Source: Hyphomicrobiales bacterium
Lineage (GTDB): Bacteria > Pseudomonadota > Alphaproteobacteria > Rhizobiales > Rhizobiaceae
NCBI GenBank assembly: GCA_900466005.1
Contig: UEGQ01000007.1
Span: 248,001-312,000, forward strand
Direction: 5' to 3'
DNA length: 64,000 bases
The translations under genes were made by a program, and so were the position numbers. Positions 38,335 through 47,263 of the stretch are shown here, piece after piece (position 1 is the stretch's first letter; each line of letters starts with the position of its first letter). The notes under the pieces were generated by a model. The model saw nothing but the letters and a program-made list of their open reading frames with translations. It had not been told where the DNA came from and did not search any database.

Positions 38335-39540
38335 CTACTCGTGCCTGAGCGCCTCGATCGGGTTCATCTGCGCGGCGCGGCGGGCGGGGAAGTAGCCGAA
38401 GATCATGCCGATCGCCGCCGAGAAGACGAAGGCGAGGGCGATCACGGCCGGGCTGGTGACGAAGGGCACGTTGAGCAGGACGACGGCGCCGTAGGCGAGA
38501 CCGAGGCCGAGCAGGATTCCAATGATGCCGCCGGAAAGCGACAGCGCGACTGCCTCGACCAGGAACTGCAGCAACACCTGCTTTTCCAAGGCCCCGATCG
38601 CGAGCCGGATGCCGATTTCGCGCGTGCGCTCGGTGACCGAGACCAGCATGATGTTCATGATGCCGATGCCGCCGACCAGCAGGCTGACGGCGGCGACCGC
38701 ACCGAGAAGTCCCGTCATCAGCGTCGTTGTGCCGGTGAGCGTCGAAGCCATCTGCGCCATGTCGTTGACGGAGAAATCGTCCTCGCGGCCCGCGATGATC
38801 TTGCGCCGTTCCCGCAACAACCGTTCGACATCCGCTTGTACCTTGGCTGTCGACACGCCGTCGCGGGCTGACAGCGTGATGCTCGAGACATCGGTATTGC
38901 CGCCGATGCGTCGCTGGAAGACCTTGATCGGCATGACGACGATGTCGTCCTGGTCTGTGCCCATGCCGCTCTGGCCCTTCTTCTTGAGGACGCCGACCAC
39001 TTCGCACGACACGGACGCGACCCGGATCTTCTGTTCGAGCGCGGGCGTCGAACCAAAGAGTTCCGAGCGCACGGTATTGCCGATCACGCAGACCGCCTGG
39101 CCGCCGCGCTCCTCGGTCGGGAGGAATGCCCGTCCCGAGGTGAAACTCCAGTCCATCGCGGTGAAATAGTCGCTGATGGTGCCGACGACGGTGGTCGTGT
39201 GATTCTCCCCTCCGAAGATCGCGACCTGACTCGACTGGTTGACCGGGGCGACCGCCTGCAATCCGTTGATTTGTTCGCGGATCGCCTCGACGTCCCGCGT
39301 CGTGAAGCTCTTGGCAGTCGTGCTGGCGCGACCCGGTCCGAACTGCCCCGGCCGGACGAAGAGCAGATTGGTGCCGAGCTTGGAAATCTCGGCCGTGACC
39401 TGCGCGGTCGTGCCGTTGCCGATGGTCACCATGGCGATCACCGCAGCGACGCCGATGACGACGCCGAGCACCGTCAGAAACGATCGCAGAAGGTTGCGGC
39501 TGATCGCCCGCAGCGCGAGCTTGACGGTCTCATAGAACAT
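38335..39540 (-). CDS. MacB-type ABC transporter permease
   Basis: A 401-residue inner-membrane subunit of a tripartite efflux system. The first helix is near residues 17-40 ([20 protein letters not shown]); a long periplasmic MacB-PCD domain follows (about 45-270); three helices lie at the C-terminus with the signature [21 protein letters not shown] and [21 protein letters not shown]. Only the permease half of E. coli MacB is present; the ATPase is the upstream gene, overlapping by 11 bases. An earlier ATG at 39570 is possible. The substrate (peptide, lipid or drug) is not predictable. No outer-membrane TolC gene is nearby. Confidence 0.93.
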   Translation of the reverse strand: MFYETVKLALRAISRNLLRSFLTVLGVVIGVAAVIAMVTIGNGTTAQVTAEISKLGTNLLFVRPGQFGPGRASTTAKSFTTRDVEAIREQINGLQAVAPVNQSSQVAIFGGENHTTTVVGTISDYFTAMDWSFTSGRAFLPTEERGGQAVCVIGNTVRSELFGSTPALEQKIRVASVSCEVVGVLKKKGQSGMGTDQDDIVVMPIKVFQRRIGGNTDVSSITLSARDGVSTAKVQADVERLLRERRKIIAGREDDFSVNDMAQMASTLTGTTTLMTGLLGAVAAVSLLVGGIGIMNIMLVSVTERTREIGIRLAIGALEKQVLLQFLVEAVALSLSGGIIGILLGLGLAYGAVVLLNVPFVTSPAVIALAFVFSAAIGMIFGYFPARRAAQMNPIEALRHE

Positions 39541-40246
39541 GGGCCGCGGCTCCGCTGTTTGCGCTGTCATGGTCGAGCCGGCCGTCGACGAAGCGCAGAT
39601 GGCGACCGGCATAGGCGGCGATGTCCTCCTCATGGGTCACCATGATCACCGTAATGCCGTGCTCGCGGTTGAGCCCGGTGATCAGTTCCATGATCTCCCG
39701 GCTGGTCTTGGTGTCGAGATTGCCGGTCGGTTCGTCGGCGAGCAGCACGGCCGGGCTGGTGACGATCGCGCGGGCGATCGCGACGCGCTGCTGCTGGCCG
39801 CCGGAAAGTTCCTGGGTCGTGTGGTGCTCGCGACCGGCGAGCCCCACCTGTTGCAATGCGATCTCGGCAAGCTTGCGCCGCTCGCGGGCCTCCATGCCGC
39901 GATAGACGAGCGGCAGCTCGACGTTCTCGAGCGCCGAGGTCCGGGCGAGCAGGTTGAACCCCTGAAAGACGAAGCCGAGCATGTAGCGCCGCAGCAGCGT
40001 GTGCTGGCCACGGTCGAAGGCGGTGGTGTCGATCCCCTGGAACAGGTAGTGCCCCGAGCTCGGCACGTCGAGGCAGCCGAGGATGTTCATCGCTGTCGAC
40101 TTGCCAGATCCGGAAGGCCCCATGATTGCGACGAATTCGTGCTTTTCGATCGTCAGGTCGACACGGTCGAGCGCACGGATCGTCGCTTCGCCGGTCCCGT
40201 AGAGCTTGGTGACCTGCCGGAATTCGATGAGGGGAGGCGTCGCCAT
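39530..40246 (-). CDS. MacB/LolD-type ABC transporter ATP-binding protein
   Basis: A 238-residue ATPase energising the MacB-type permease. Walker [10 protein letters not shown] near 43-51, Q-loop [12 protein letters not shown], signature [14 protein letters not shown], Walker [13 protein letters not shown], and the His of the H-loop in [12 protein letters not shown]. It overlaps the permease gene and follows the adaptor gene by 12 bases. All three form one operon on the minus strand. Confidence 0.95.
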   Translation of the reverse strand: MATPPLIEFRQVTKLYGTGEATIRALDRVDLTIEKHEFVAIMGPSGSGKSTAMNILGCLDVPSSGHYLFQGIDTTAFDRGQHTLLRRYMLGFVFQGFNLLARTSALENVELPLVYRGMEARERRKLAEIALQQVGLAGREHHTTQELSGGQQQRVAIARAIVTSPAVLLADEPTGNLDTKTSREIMELITGLNREHGITVIMVTHEEDIAAYAGRHLRFVDGRLDHDSANSGAAAHVL

Positions 40247-40258
40247 CGCACTCTCCGC

Positions 40259-41542
40259 TTAGCCGCTCTTGGCCGTTGCATCGGTGATCACCAGCTCGCC
40301 CTCGGCGATCTCTCCCTTGGTCACGACCGTATTCTGGCCGTCGCTGGCGCCGATTTCGATATTGACGGCGGTCGGGACACCATCGCGCATCACCCAGATC
40401 GCGCGCTCGCTACCCTGTGGCTCGGCTGTGGTCAGCGAGCCCATCCGCGGTGGCCGGAACATGCTGAAAACGCCGCTGCTACCGCTTTTTCCAGCGGTCA
40501 ACGTCTCCGGTGGCGTGTAGCGGAGTGCGGCATTCGGGATCAGGAGTGCGCCCTCGATCGACTGCACGACGATGTCGGCGGTCGCGGTCATCCCCTGCCG
40601 CAGCAGCATCTCGTCGTTGTGAACCTTCAGGATGCCCATATAGGTAACGACGTCGTTGACCGTCTCCGAGGCATAGCGGATTTCGGTGATTTCCGCCGGA
40701 AAGCGCTTGTCTGTGAAGGCATCGACCGTGAACGTCGCGTTCTGGCCGACCGCCACCTGACCGACATCCGCCTCGTCGATATCGACCTGCAGCTCCATCT
40801 CCTTGAGGTCGCCGGCAATCGTGAAGAGCGTCGGCGCCTCCAGGGAAGCCGCAACAGTCGCGCCCGGATCGACGTTGCGCGAGAGCACGATGCCGTCGAT
40901 CGGCGAGACGATGGTCGCCTTGGCGAGGTTGACCTTGGCGAGATCGAGCGCCGCTTCGGCCGAGAGCACGTCTGCATTCGAGCTCTCGACGGTCGCCACC
41001 GACGCTTCATAAGTGTAGCGTGCCGAATCGAGGTCCTGCTGCGTCGAGACCCGGTTGCCGACGAGGCTCGTCAGGCGATCGAGCGAAACCTTGGCCGACT
41101 TCTGGTCGGCCTCCGCCTTGGCGACCGCCGCCTTCGCCGACAGGAGCTTTGCCTCGGCACTCTTCACGTCGGCTTCGAGCTTGGCCGTATCGAGCCGCGC
41201 GACCACCTCGCCCTTCGTCACCGGGCTGTTGTAGTCGACCAGCACCTCACGCACGGTACCGGAAAGCTCGCTGGAGACGTCGACGCTCACCGTCGGCTCG
41301 ATCGAGCCGGTCGCCGTGACGATGACGGTGAGGTCGCCCTTCTTGGCCTCGGCGGTCGTGTAGCTGTAGGTCGTGGACTGGCCGCCGTAGAGATAATAGC
41401 CGACGCCCAAGCCCGCGACCGCGGCGACGGCCAGTCCGCGCCAAAGCCATCGCGTGCCGCCCCGTTTGCGCGAACTCTCCAGCAGTTTTGCCAGTTCCGC
41501 CTGCCCGGCGTCGGCTGCCGGCTTCTCTCCGGTGTCGTTCAT
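40259..41542 (-). CDS. MacA/HlyD-type periplasmic adaptor (membrane fusion protein)
   Basis: A 427-residue adaptor linking the MacB-like permease to an outer-membrane channel. It has a short cytoplasmic start, one helix (about 35-52, GLAVAAVAGLGVGYYLYGG), a lipoyl-like half (TGSIEPTVSVDVSSELSG), a coiled-coil hairpin (about 120-200, rich in AKAEADQKSAKVSL), a second lipoyl half with SPIDGIVLSRNVDPG, and beta-barrel domains. The start at 41542 is the last Met before the conserved part. It is the first gene of the operon; an FNR/FixK-type box lies 68 bases upstream. Confidence 0.93.
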   Translation of the reverse strand: MNDTGEKPAADAGQAELAKLLESSRKRGGTRWLWRGLAVAAVAGLGVGYYLYGGQSTTYSYTTAEAKKGDLTVIVTATGSIEPTVSVDVSSELSGTVREVLVDYNSPVTKGEVVARLDTAKLEADVKSAEAKLLSAKAAVAKAEADQKSAKVSLDRLTSLVGNRVSTQQDLDSARYTYEASVATVESSNADVLSAEAALDLAKVNLAKATIVSPIDGIVLSRNVDPGATVAASLEAPTLFTIAGDLKEMELQVDIDEADVGQVAVGQNATFTVDAFTDKRFPAEITEIRYASETVNDVVTYMGILKVHNDEMLLRQGMTATADIVVQSIEGALLIPNAALRYTPPETLTAGKSGSSGVFSMFRPPRMGSLTTAEPQGSERAIWVMRDGVPTAVNIEIGASDGQNTVVTKGEIAEGELVITDATAKSG

Positions 41543-41609
41543 CTTCCGCCCATCGCATACGGTCTCGAAATGTGCTCTCTTCGTATCGGACAATTTTCGC
41601 GCGCAGTGA

Positions 41610-41623
41610 TTGACCGAAATCAA
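41610..41623. promoter_or_regulatory. FNR/FixK-type box upstream of the MacA-type operon
   Basis: TTGAC-CGAA-ATCAA matches the consensus at 9 of 10 positions. On the minus strand a CGATAC at 41588-41583 could be the -10, giving a start near 41576 and a box centre near -41, the class II position. Confidence 0.6.
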
Positions 41624-41660
41624 ATCGCAGGGCGCAACATAACTGCTCCTTCGACAACCG

Positions 41661-41676
41661 TGTGTGGCACAACACA
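41661..41676. repeat. Short inverted repeat upstream of the MacA-type operon
   Basis: TGTGT and ACACA arms separated by six bases. It lies between the ROK kinase stop and the FNR/FixK-type box. It could be a second regulator site or chance. Confidence 0.25.
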
Positions 41677-41734
41677 GTTACGAACCATAATGAAATATCG
41701 GTAATGATGGCGCCGAGCCCGGGCCGCGGCGAAT

Positions 41735-42655
41735 CTAGCGCTTGGCCGCCGCAGCGGTCTCCAGTCCGAGCAGCGCCGCGCCGATGAGTCCGGGTTCCAT
41801 TCGGCATTCCGCGGCAACGACGATCGGATGGACGAAGCGCCGGAGGATACGTCGGCGCACAGCATCGTCGATGGCGACGATAAGGTTGGGGGCATTCGAA
41901 AGTCCGCCGCCGACCGGCAGGATCGTCGCGCCGGTCACGTTGACGACGAGGGCCAGCGGGCTCGCGATCACATCGACATAGACGTCTATCGTCCGTCCGG
42001 CTGCCGCATCGCCCTTCGACCAGGCCTCGATGATCTCCTCGCTCGTGAGCCGAGTTCCGTGGATATGGTGATGCAGTTTCTCGAGCCCCCGGGCGCTGCA
42101 GGTTGCGTCGATGCAACCCATCTGTCCGCAACCGCACGAAAACCGCGGCAGGTGGACCGGCGGATTGCCGGCCTCGGTCGCGGCGACCGGCCCGTGCCCC
42201 CATTCGCCGGCAAAGCCGCCGTCGCTGTTGATGAGTTTACCGTCGATGACGAGACCGCCGCCGACGCCGGTGCCAAGGATGACGCCGAAAACGATCCGGT
42301 GGCCGCGACCGGCACCCAGTCCGGCCTCCGCCAGCACGAAGCAGTCGGCGTCATTCGCGACGACGACGGGAAGCATCAGCGCCGCCTCGAGATCGGCGGC
42401 GAGCGTGCGCCCGTGGATACAGGGAATGTTGGCGACAACGGCGCGTCTGGTGTCCGGATCGATGATGCCGGCGATCGAGAGCGCGACGCAGTCGGGCCGC
42501 CCGCCCGCAGCGTCGATCACCGTGCGCAGCGCGGCGATGAACGCGTCGAAGTCGTCAGTCGGGGTCGGGATGCGCGGAAATTGGCGGATGTCGTCGGGAC
42601 CGGTCGCGACGGCACCCTTGATGGCCGTTCCGCCGATGTCGAAACAGACGATCAT
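41735..42655 (-). CDS. ROK-family sugar kinase (N-acetylglucosamine kinase-like)
   Basis: A 306-residue kinase: ATP-phosphate motif VCFDIGGTAIKGAV at the N-terminus, the catalytic Asp in ANDADCFVLAEAG near residue 103, GTGVGGGLVIDG, and the ROK zinc motif CGCGQMGCIDATCSARGLE after GEWGHGPV. It likely phosphorylates GlcNAc (or ManNAc) to the 6-phosphate used by NagA. It is the last gene of the minus-strand arm and overlaps the nagA stop by ATGA. A transcriptional repressor is excluded because no HTH is present. Confidence 0.9.
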   Translation of the reverse strand: MIVCFDIGGTAIKGAVATGPDDIRQFPRIPTPTDDFDAFIAALRTVIDAAGGRPDCVALSIAGIIDPDTRRAVVANIPCIHGRTLAADLEAALMLPVVVANDADCFVLAEAGLGAGRGHRIVFGVILGTGVGGGLVIDGKLINSDGGFAGEWGHGPVAATEAGNPPVHLPRFSCGCGQMGCIDATCSARGLEKLHHHIHGTRLTSEEIIEAWSKGDAAAGRTIDVYVDVIASPLALVVNVTGATILPVGGGLSNAPNLIVAIDDAVRRRILRRFVHPIVVAAECRMEPGLIGAALLGLETAAAAKR

Positions 42656-43833
42656 CGGTCGGCTCCGGCCGGCGCCGTCGCGTCGAAGACGCATTCGCCG
42701 CCGATCCAGGTGGAACGGAGGTCGAGGTCAGGCGACAGGACGACGAAATCGGCGTCGCAGTCGGGCACGAGCCGGCCCTTGGACGTCGCCCCGACCGCTT
42801 CCGCCGGGTAGGCGCTCGCCATACGGAGTGCCTCTTCGAGCGGCAGATCGAGCCTCCGGTGCGCAAAACGCACACTGGAGAGCATGTCGATGTCGGCGCC
42901 GGCCAGCGTGCCGTCGGCGAGCGTCAGGCGCCCGTCGCGGCGGTAGACCTGCCGGCCGTTGAGCTCGAAACCAGTCTCGTCGCTGCCGATGCTGGACATC
43001 GCGTCGGTGACGAGGAAGATCCGGCCCGGGCCGCACTTCGCCCGGAGCGCCACCCCGATCGTCACCGGGTCGACGTGGAAACCGTCGGCGATCAGGCCGC
43101 AGTGTAACGCGCCCTCGGCGAGAGCGGCGCCGACGAGTCCGGGCTCACGGTTGCCGAGCTGGCTCATTGCGTTGAAGAGATGCGTGACCAGGCTTGCGCC
43201 GGCGGCGACGTAGGCGGGGATACCGGCCGCCTTGCAGTCGGTATGGCCGAGGCTCACCTTGAAACCGGCATCGACCAGTGTTGCGACCTGAGCCGGTGTC
43301 ACACTTTCCGGTGCGACGGTGATCATCGCCCGGCCGATCCGGTCGCCGCAGGCGACGAGCGCCGCAAGGTCCTCGGCGGCCATCGGACGAACGAGCGCCG
43401 GGTCATGCGTGCCCTTGCGGGCGAGTGAAAGATGGGGACCTTCGAAATGGAGCCCGAGATAGCCCCGCAATCCTCTCGCCACCGCCTCTGCGGCCGCCTT
43501 GATTGCTTGTCTTCGCACGTCTGCAGTGTCGGTGATCAGCGTCACCATGAGCGCCGTCGTGCCGAAGCGGGCATGCGTATCGCAAATGGTGCGGATGCCG
43601 TCGAGCGTCGGCGCGTTGTTGAAGAGTACGCCACCGCCGCCGTTCACCTGAAGATCAACGAAGCCCGGCACCACCGTCGCGTCGTCGAGGATGAGAAGCC
43701 GGCAGCCCGCCGGGCGCTCGGCCGCCGGAAGGAGGGTCGTGACCTTGCCGTCCTCGATGATGAGCCCGGTGTCGGTCAGGAATTGTTCGCCGTCGAAGAT
43801 GCGGTTCGCGGTGACAAACAGTGGACTGCTCAT
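42652..43833 (-). CDS. nagA: N-acetylglucosamine-6-phosphate deacetylase
   Basis: Removes acetate from GlcNAc-6-phosphate. The 393-residue amidohydrolase has the NagA signatures VPGFVDLQVNGGGGV near residue 57, LHFEGPHLS near 130 (metal-binding Glu), SLGHTDCKA, THLFNAMSQLGNREPG and the catalytic Asp in LVTDAMSSIG. It lies between a SIS-type deaminase and a ROK kinase with 4-base overlaps on both sides, so the three are made together: kinase, deacetylase, deaminase in order GlcNAc to fructose-6-phosphate. Confidence 0.96.
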   Translation of the reverse strand: MSSPLFVTANRIFDGEQFLTDTGLIIEDGKVTTLLPAAERPAGCRLLILDDATVVPGFVDLQVNGGGGVLFNNAPTLDGIRTICDTHARFGTTALMVTLITDTADVRRQAIKAAAEAVARGLRGYLGLHFEGPHLSLARKGTHDPALVRPMAAEDLAALVACGDRIGRAMITVAPESVTPAQVATLVDAGFKVSLGHTDCKAAGIPAYVAAGASLVTHLFNAMSQLGNREPGLVGAALAEGALHCGLIADGFHVDPVTIGVALRAKCGPGRIFLVTDAMSSIGSDETGFELNGRQVYRRDGRLTLADGTLAGADIDMLSSVRFAHRRLDLPLEEALRMASAYPAEAVGATSKGRLVPDCDADFVVLSPDLDLRSTWIGGECVFDATAPAGADR

Positions 43834-44852
43834 CTGGTCTCGGTCACTTTCTTCAAGGCGGCGGGTTTGTCGGGATCGAAGCCGCGGGCACGCGAAAGCG
43901 CCTCGATGAAACCGTAGTAGGGAACGATGAGTGCCAGGGCGTCGGTGAGCGGATGGCCCGTCGCGACGAAGGGCAGGGCGTGGGCACTCGTGGCGGCGCC
44001 GGACGTGATGAAGCACGCCGCATTCTTGGCGGCGAGCGCCGAGACCGTCCCGGCGATCGATGCCTCCGCCTTGTCCCGGGCGGCGAAGGCGACGACCGGG
44101 AAGTCCCGTTCGACCAGCGATACCGGACCGTGCAGCACTTCCGCGGACGAATAGGCTTCGGCATGGAGCTCGCAGGTCTCCTTGCATTTCAGCGCCGCCT
44201 CGGCCGCGATCGCGAGCGTCGGTCCCCGTCCGAGCATGTAGAGCGAATCGGTCGCAGAAAGCGGTTCGAGCATGCTCGTCCAGTCGAGGGCGAGCGCGGC
44301 CTGGAGGTGTCCCGGAAGTTCGGCGACGGCGCGGACGAGGTCCGCATTGCCATTCCATGCCGCTATGATCGCGAGCCCGGCGACGGCGGAATTGACGAAG
44401 GACTTGGTCGCCGCGACGGCAATCTCGGGACCTGCCTGTATATCGATCGCAAGCGATGCCACCTGCGACAGCGGCGAGGGCACGGTGTTGACGAGCGCAA
44501 ACGTCAGCGCGCCGCCGGCCCGGCTTCCTTCGGCCATGGCGACGATGTCGGGGCTTGCCCCCGACTGCGAAACGGCAAAGGCGGCGGCCCGGCGGAGCTT
44601 CAGCGGCGCGCCGTAGATGGAGGCGAGCGACGGGCCGAGAGAGGCGACCGGCAGCCCGAGTTCCAGTTCGACCGCGTATTTCAGGAAATGGGCCGCATGG
44701 TCGGAGGAGCCGCGGGCAATGGTCACGACGACACTCGGGTCACGCTCCCGCAGGGCGCGGCCGGCCGCTGCGATTTCGTCTGCCGAGCAGTCCAGAAGCC
44801 GCGCAGCGGCAACCGGGATCTCGTCGATTTCCTCTCTCATTTTGGTGGGCAT
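43830..44852 (-). CDS. SIS-domain glucosamine-6-phosphate deaminase (NagB-II type)
   Basis: A 340-residue protein made of two SIS domains, equal to the isomerase half of GlmS without the glutaminase domain. Motifs are TIARGSSDHAAHFLKYAVE near residue 45, AVSQSGASPDIVAM near 93, and the C-terminal Lys/Glu region ETCELHAEAYSSAEVLHGPV. Such proteins (NagB-II) convert glucosamine-6-phosphate to fructose-6-phosphate and ammonia, and no classical NagB is in the window. It is translationally coupled to nagA and lies 22 bases after the GntR gene. AgaS-type isomerase is an alternative. Confidence 0.88.
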   Translation of the reverse strand: MPTKMREEIDEIPVAAARLLDCSADEIAAAGRALRERDPSVVVTIARGSSDHAAHFLKYAVELELGLPVASLGPSLASIYGAPLKLRRAAAFAVSQSGASPDIVAMAEGSRAGGALTFALVNTVPSPLSQVASLAIDIQAGPEIAVAATKSFVNSAVAGLAIIAAWNGNADLVRAVAELPGHLQAALALDWTSMLEPLSATDSLYMLGRGPTLAIAAEAALKCKETCELHAEAYSSAEVLHGPVSLVERDFPVVAFAARDKAEASIAGTVSALAAKNAACFITSGAATSAHALPFVATGHPLTDALALIVPYYGFIEALSRARGFDPDKPAALKKVTETR

Positions 44853-44874
44853 CGGTCAGTCCGGATCAGGTGTT

Positions 44875-45645
44875 CTAGGGGGAGCCGATGGTCAGCTCGG
44901 CGACGAGGTCGTAGGCATCGCTGCGGTAGAGGGCGCGCGACATTTCCATGACGCGGCCGCTCTCCAGATAGGCGATGCGCTGCACGGCGAGCGCCGCCGA
45001 GCCGGGGGGGACGCCGAGAATCTCCGTCTCTTCGTCCTTCAGCACGACCGCGGATATCCGCTGGTTCGCCCGGATCGGGCGGAAGCCGCGCGAGAGCAGC
45101 AGCTTGTACAAGGAATCCTCGACCGCGTTCGGATCCGGCAGGATGTCGTCGGGCAGGCTCGTGCGTTCGAAGGCGATCGGCATATCGTTCGCCGTGCGCA
45201 CCCGGATCAGCCGGGCGACACGCGCGCCGCCCACCAGTCCGAGCATCATCGTTTCCTCCGGTGTCGGAAAGAACAGGCCGCGTTCGATCCAGCGTGATCC
45301 CGCCACCATGCCGCGCCGCCGCATGTCTTCCGTGAACGAGGTCAGCTGGCTGAGCGGCTGCTGCATCCGCGGCACCGGCGTCACCACGAACGTGCCCGAA
45401 CCTCTGCGTCTTACCAGAAGACCCTCGGCGACAAGGTCGTCGATCGCCTTGCGGACGGTGACGCGGCTGATCTGGGCGACGTCGGCGATGTCCCGCTCCG
45501 CGGGGAGGGCGTCGCCATGTTTCAACCGACCCGAGGACACCGCGTCCTGGATCATCTTCTTCAGCCGCACATAAAGAGGGCCACCACGAACCGTCTGCAA
45601 TTGCTCAAGGGGAAGTGTCTCGCTCATATCCGGTGTGTGCCCCAT
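44875..45645 (-). CDS. GntR/HutC-family regulator with UTRA domain (NagQ/NagR-like)
   Basis: A regulator of about 256 residues: N-terminal winged HTH (PLYVRLKKMIQDAV, PAERDIADVAQISRVTVRKAI, RRRGSGTFV) and a C-terminal UTRA domain (SRWIERGLFFPTPEE to SRALYRSDAYDLVAEL) that binds small ligands such as phosphorylated amino sugars in NagR/DasR/YvoA. Context with nagA and the deaminase supports control by GlcNAc-6-P or GlcN-6-P. The start is uncertain: ATGs at 45645 and 45627 are both possible and neither has a clear ribosome binding site. Confidence 0.9.
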   Translation of the reverse strand: MGHTPDMSETLPLEQLQTVRGGPLYVRLKKMIQDAVSSGRLKHGDALPAERDIADVAQISRVTVRKAIDDLVAEGLLVRRRGSGTFVVTPVPRMQQPLSQLTSFTEDMRRRGMVAGSRWIERGLFFPTPEETMMLGLVGGARVARLIRVRTANDMPIAFERTSLPDDILPDPNAVEDSLYKLLLSRGFRPIRANQRISAVVLKDEETEILGVPPGSAALAVQRIAYLESGRVMEMSRALYRSDAYDLVAELTIGSP

Positions 45646-45735
45646 GGCCGGGTGGGGAACAAGTGCCAATTGCCGGCAAAACCCAAAATTGTTTCTGCGG
45701 TCATTGACGTCCTTCCGGTTGCTTGCGATAAAGAT

Positions 45736-45743
45736 AATACCAA
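45736..45743 (-). promoter_or_regulatory. Possible GntR half-site facing the regulator arm
   Basis: AATACCAA, i.e. TTGGTATT on the minus strand, about 90-110 bases before the gntR start. HutC/NagQ-type operators are built from TGGTATT/TGGT-A-ACCA elements, so this is a candidate half-site. Confidence 0.3.
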
Positions 45744-45880
45744 CTAGTGACCTGTGCCGCAAATGGTTTTGCTATTCGACACCAAATTCTCACTGATGAA
45801 AGAAATACACCGCGATAATCAGGCACTTACGGCGATATCCAACAAAAAATGGATGTATGTTGTAGACGATTGGGCTTTCT

Positions 45881-45888
45881 TTGGTATT
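45881..45888 (+). promoter_or_regulatory. Possible GntR half-site facing the transporter arm
   Basis: TTGGTATT on the plus strand, followed 8 bases later by TAACCA, which gives a loose TGGT-N11-ACCA dyad (45882-45900). It lies about 185 bases before the Gfo/Idh gene. Confidence 0.3.
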
Positions 45889-46073
45889 GTAAATTAACCA
45901 TTTCGAGAAAGTGCCGGAGGCGGGGACACGCGGACGAGGATGTGCCCTCGCAGATATGGCAACCGTGAAAATGGATTTCATCAACGAGCATTGCAGCGCC
46001 GTTTCGATGTTGACGCATACCGCAAACTGACGCAGTCTGTGAAAAATAATTACGCATAACAGGGAACGAAGCC

Positions 46074-47255
46074 ATGAAAGTCGCCGTCATCGGACTGGGA
46101 TTCCGTCTCGGCTATCTGGGTTGTATTTTCAGTGAGATCGACCCGGATTTCGAGATCGTCGGTTATGTCGATCCGGCGCCGGCCGGTCTGCAGACGCTGC
46201 AAGAGCGCGGCATTTCGCCCAGCCGCTCCTATCCCAGCCCCGAGACGCTGATCGCGGGCGAGAGATTCGACCTTCTGATGATCGGCTCGCCGAATCACCT
46301 CCATCTGGAACACATCCGCATCGGTCTCGAGGCCGGGCTGACCGTCTTCACGGAGAAGCCGATCGTCGTTTCGATCGAGGAGAGCTATGCGCTCGCCTCG
46401 TTGCTGGCGAAATACGGCCATGACCGGCTTCTGGTCGGCCTCGTGCTCCGCTACTCACCGCTTTATCGCGATCTGTGCAAGGCGCAGGCAGAGGGACGTT
46501 TGGGCGAGGTCGTGTCCATTGAGGCCTCCGAGCACATAGAGCCGTATCACGGTGCCTTCTTCATGCGCGACTGGCGTCGCTACGGGCGCTATGCCGGTGG
46601 TTTCATGCTGGAAAAGTGCTGTCACGACCTCGACCTCTACAACGGCGTCGTCGGTGCGCGCCCGCGCTTCGTCGCGAGCTTCGGCGGCCGCAAGAGCTTT
46701 GTGCCGTCGAACGCGCCGGAAGCGGCCGGCGCCAACGATCTCGAAGTCTATCATCGCAAGCCGAGCGGCTGGATGGGGTCGGACCGGGTCTTCGACAGCG
46801 ACGCCGACATCGTCGACTACCAGACCGCAATCGTCGAATACGAGAATGGCGCGTCGATGACCTTCCACACCAATCTCAACGTGCCGGACCAGTTCCGCCG
46901 CTTCTGCGTGATCGGCTCGAAGGGCATGGCCGAAGGTGATTTCGTCCGCGGCTACATGAATGTCCATGACGCCCGCACCAACGAGAAGACGGTCGCCAAC
47001 ACCTACACGGCGCCGTCCGAAGAATCGCAGCATTACGGCGCCGACGAGCAGATGGCGGCCGACGTGCTCGCCTTCGTCAACGAGGGGCGTCCGCAGCCGG
47101 TCTCGGCGATCGATGCCCTCGAAGCCGGCATCCTGGCGCTTGCGATGGACGAGGCGCGCCTCGGCCGCAAGGTGGTCGACCTCGCACCGGTCTGGACGCA
47201 GTTCGACGCTTGTCTCCAGGGTCGCGAGGCTCCGCTCGCCGCCCGCTCCGCCTGA
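46074..47255 (+). CDS. Gfo/Idh/MocA-family NAD(P)-dependent oxidoreductase
   Basis: A 393-residue sugar oxidoreductase. The N-terminal Rossmann part has AVIGLGFRLGYLG, IGSPNHLHLEHIRIGLEAG and the diagnostic TEKPIV near residue 103; the C-terminal alpha/beta part has the catalytic-type GGFMLEKCCHDLDLYNG near residue 180. It leads the transporter operon, eight bases before the first permease, so its substrate is probably the imported sugar, perhaps by making a 3-keto intermediate. Exact chemistry is unknown. Glycosidases with NAD cofactor (GH109-like) belong to the same fold and are an alternative. Confidence 0.88.
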   Translation: MKVAVIGLGFRLGYLGCIFSEIDPDFEIVGYVDPAPAGLQTLQERGISPSRSYPSPETLIAGERFDLLMIGSPNHLHLEHIRIGLEAGLTVFTEKPIVVSIEESYALASLLAKYGHDRLLVGLVLRYSPLYRDLCKAQAEGRLGEVVSIEASEHIEPYHGAFFMRDWRRYGRYAGGFMLEKCCHDLDLYNGVVGARPRFVASFGGRKSFVPSNAPEAAGANDLEVYHRKPSGWMGSDRVFDSDADIVDYQTAIVEYENGASMTFHTNLNVPDQFRRFCVIGSKGMAEGDFVRGYMNVHDARTNEKTVANTYTAPSEESQHYGADEQMAADVLAFVNEGRPQPVSAIDALEAGILALAMDEARLGRKVVDLAPVWTQFDACLQGREAPLAARSA

Positions 47256-47263
47256 GGCCCGCC

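Larger units (their letters stand above)
45646..46073. other. Divergent promoter region between GntR arm and transporter arm
   Basis: A 428-base AT-richer stretch without a credible gene. It must hold promoters for both arms of the amino-sugar cluster. Short open frames here have no conserved sequence or ribosome binding site. Two exact copies of TTGGTATT in opposite orientation are listed separately. Confidence 0.6.

Noticed and set aside
41650..41690. TGGCAC resembling a sigma-54 -24 element
   Set aside because: The -12 part (AGTTA at the required spacing) lacks the GC of TTGC, so it is not a sigma-54 promoter.
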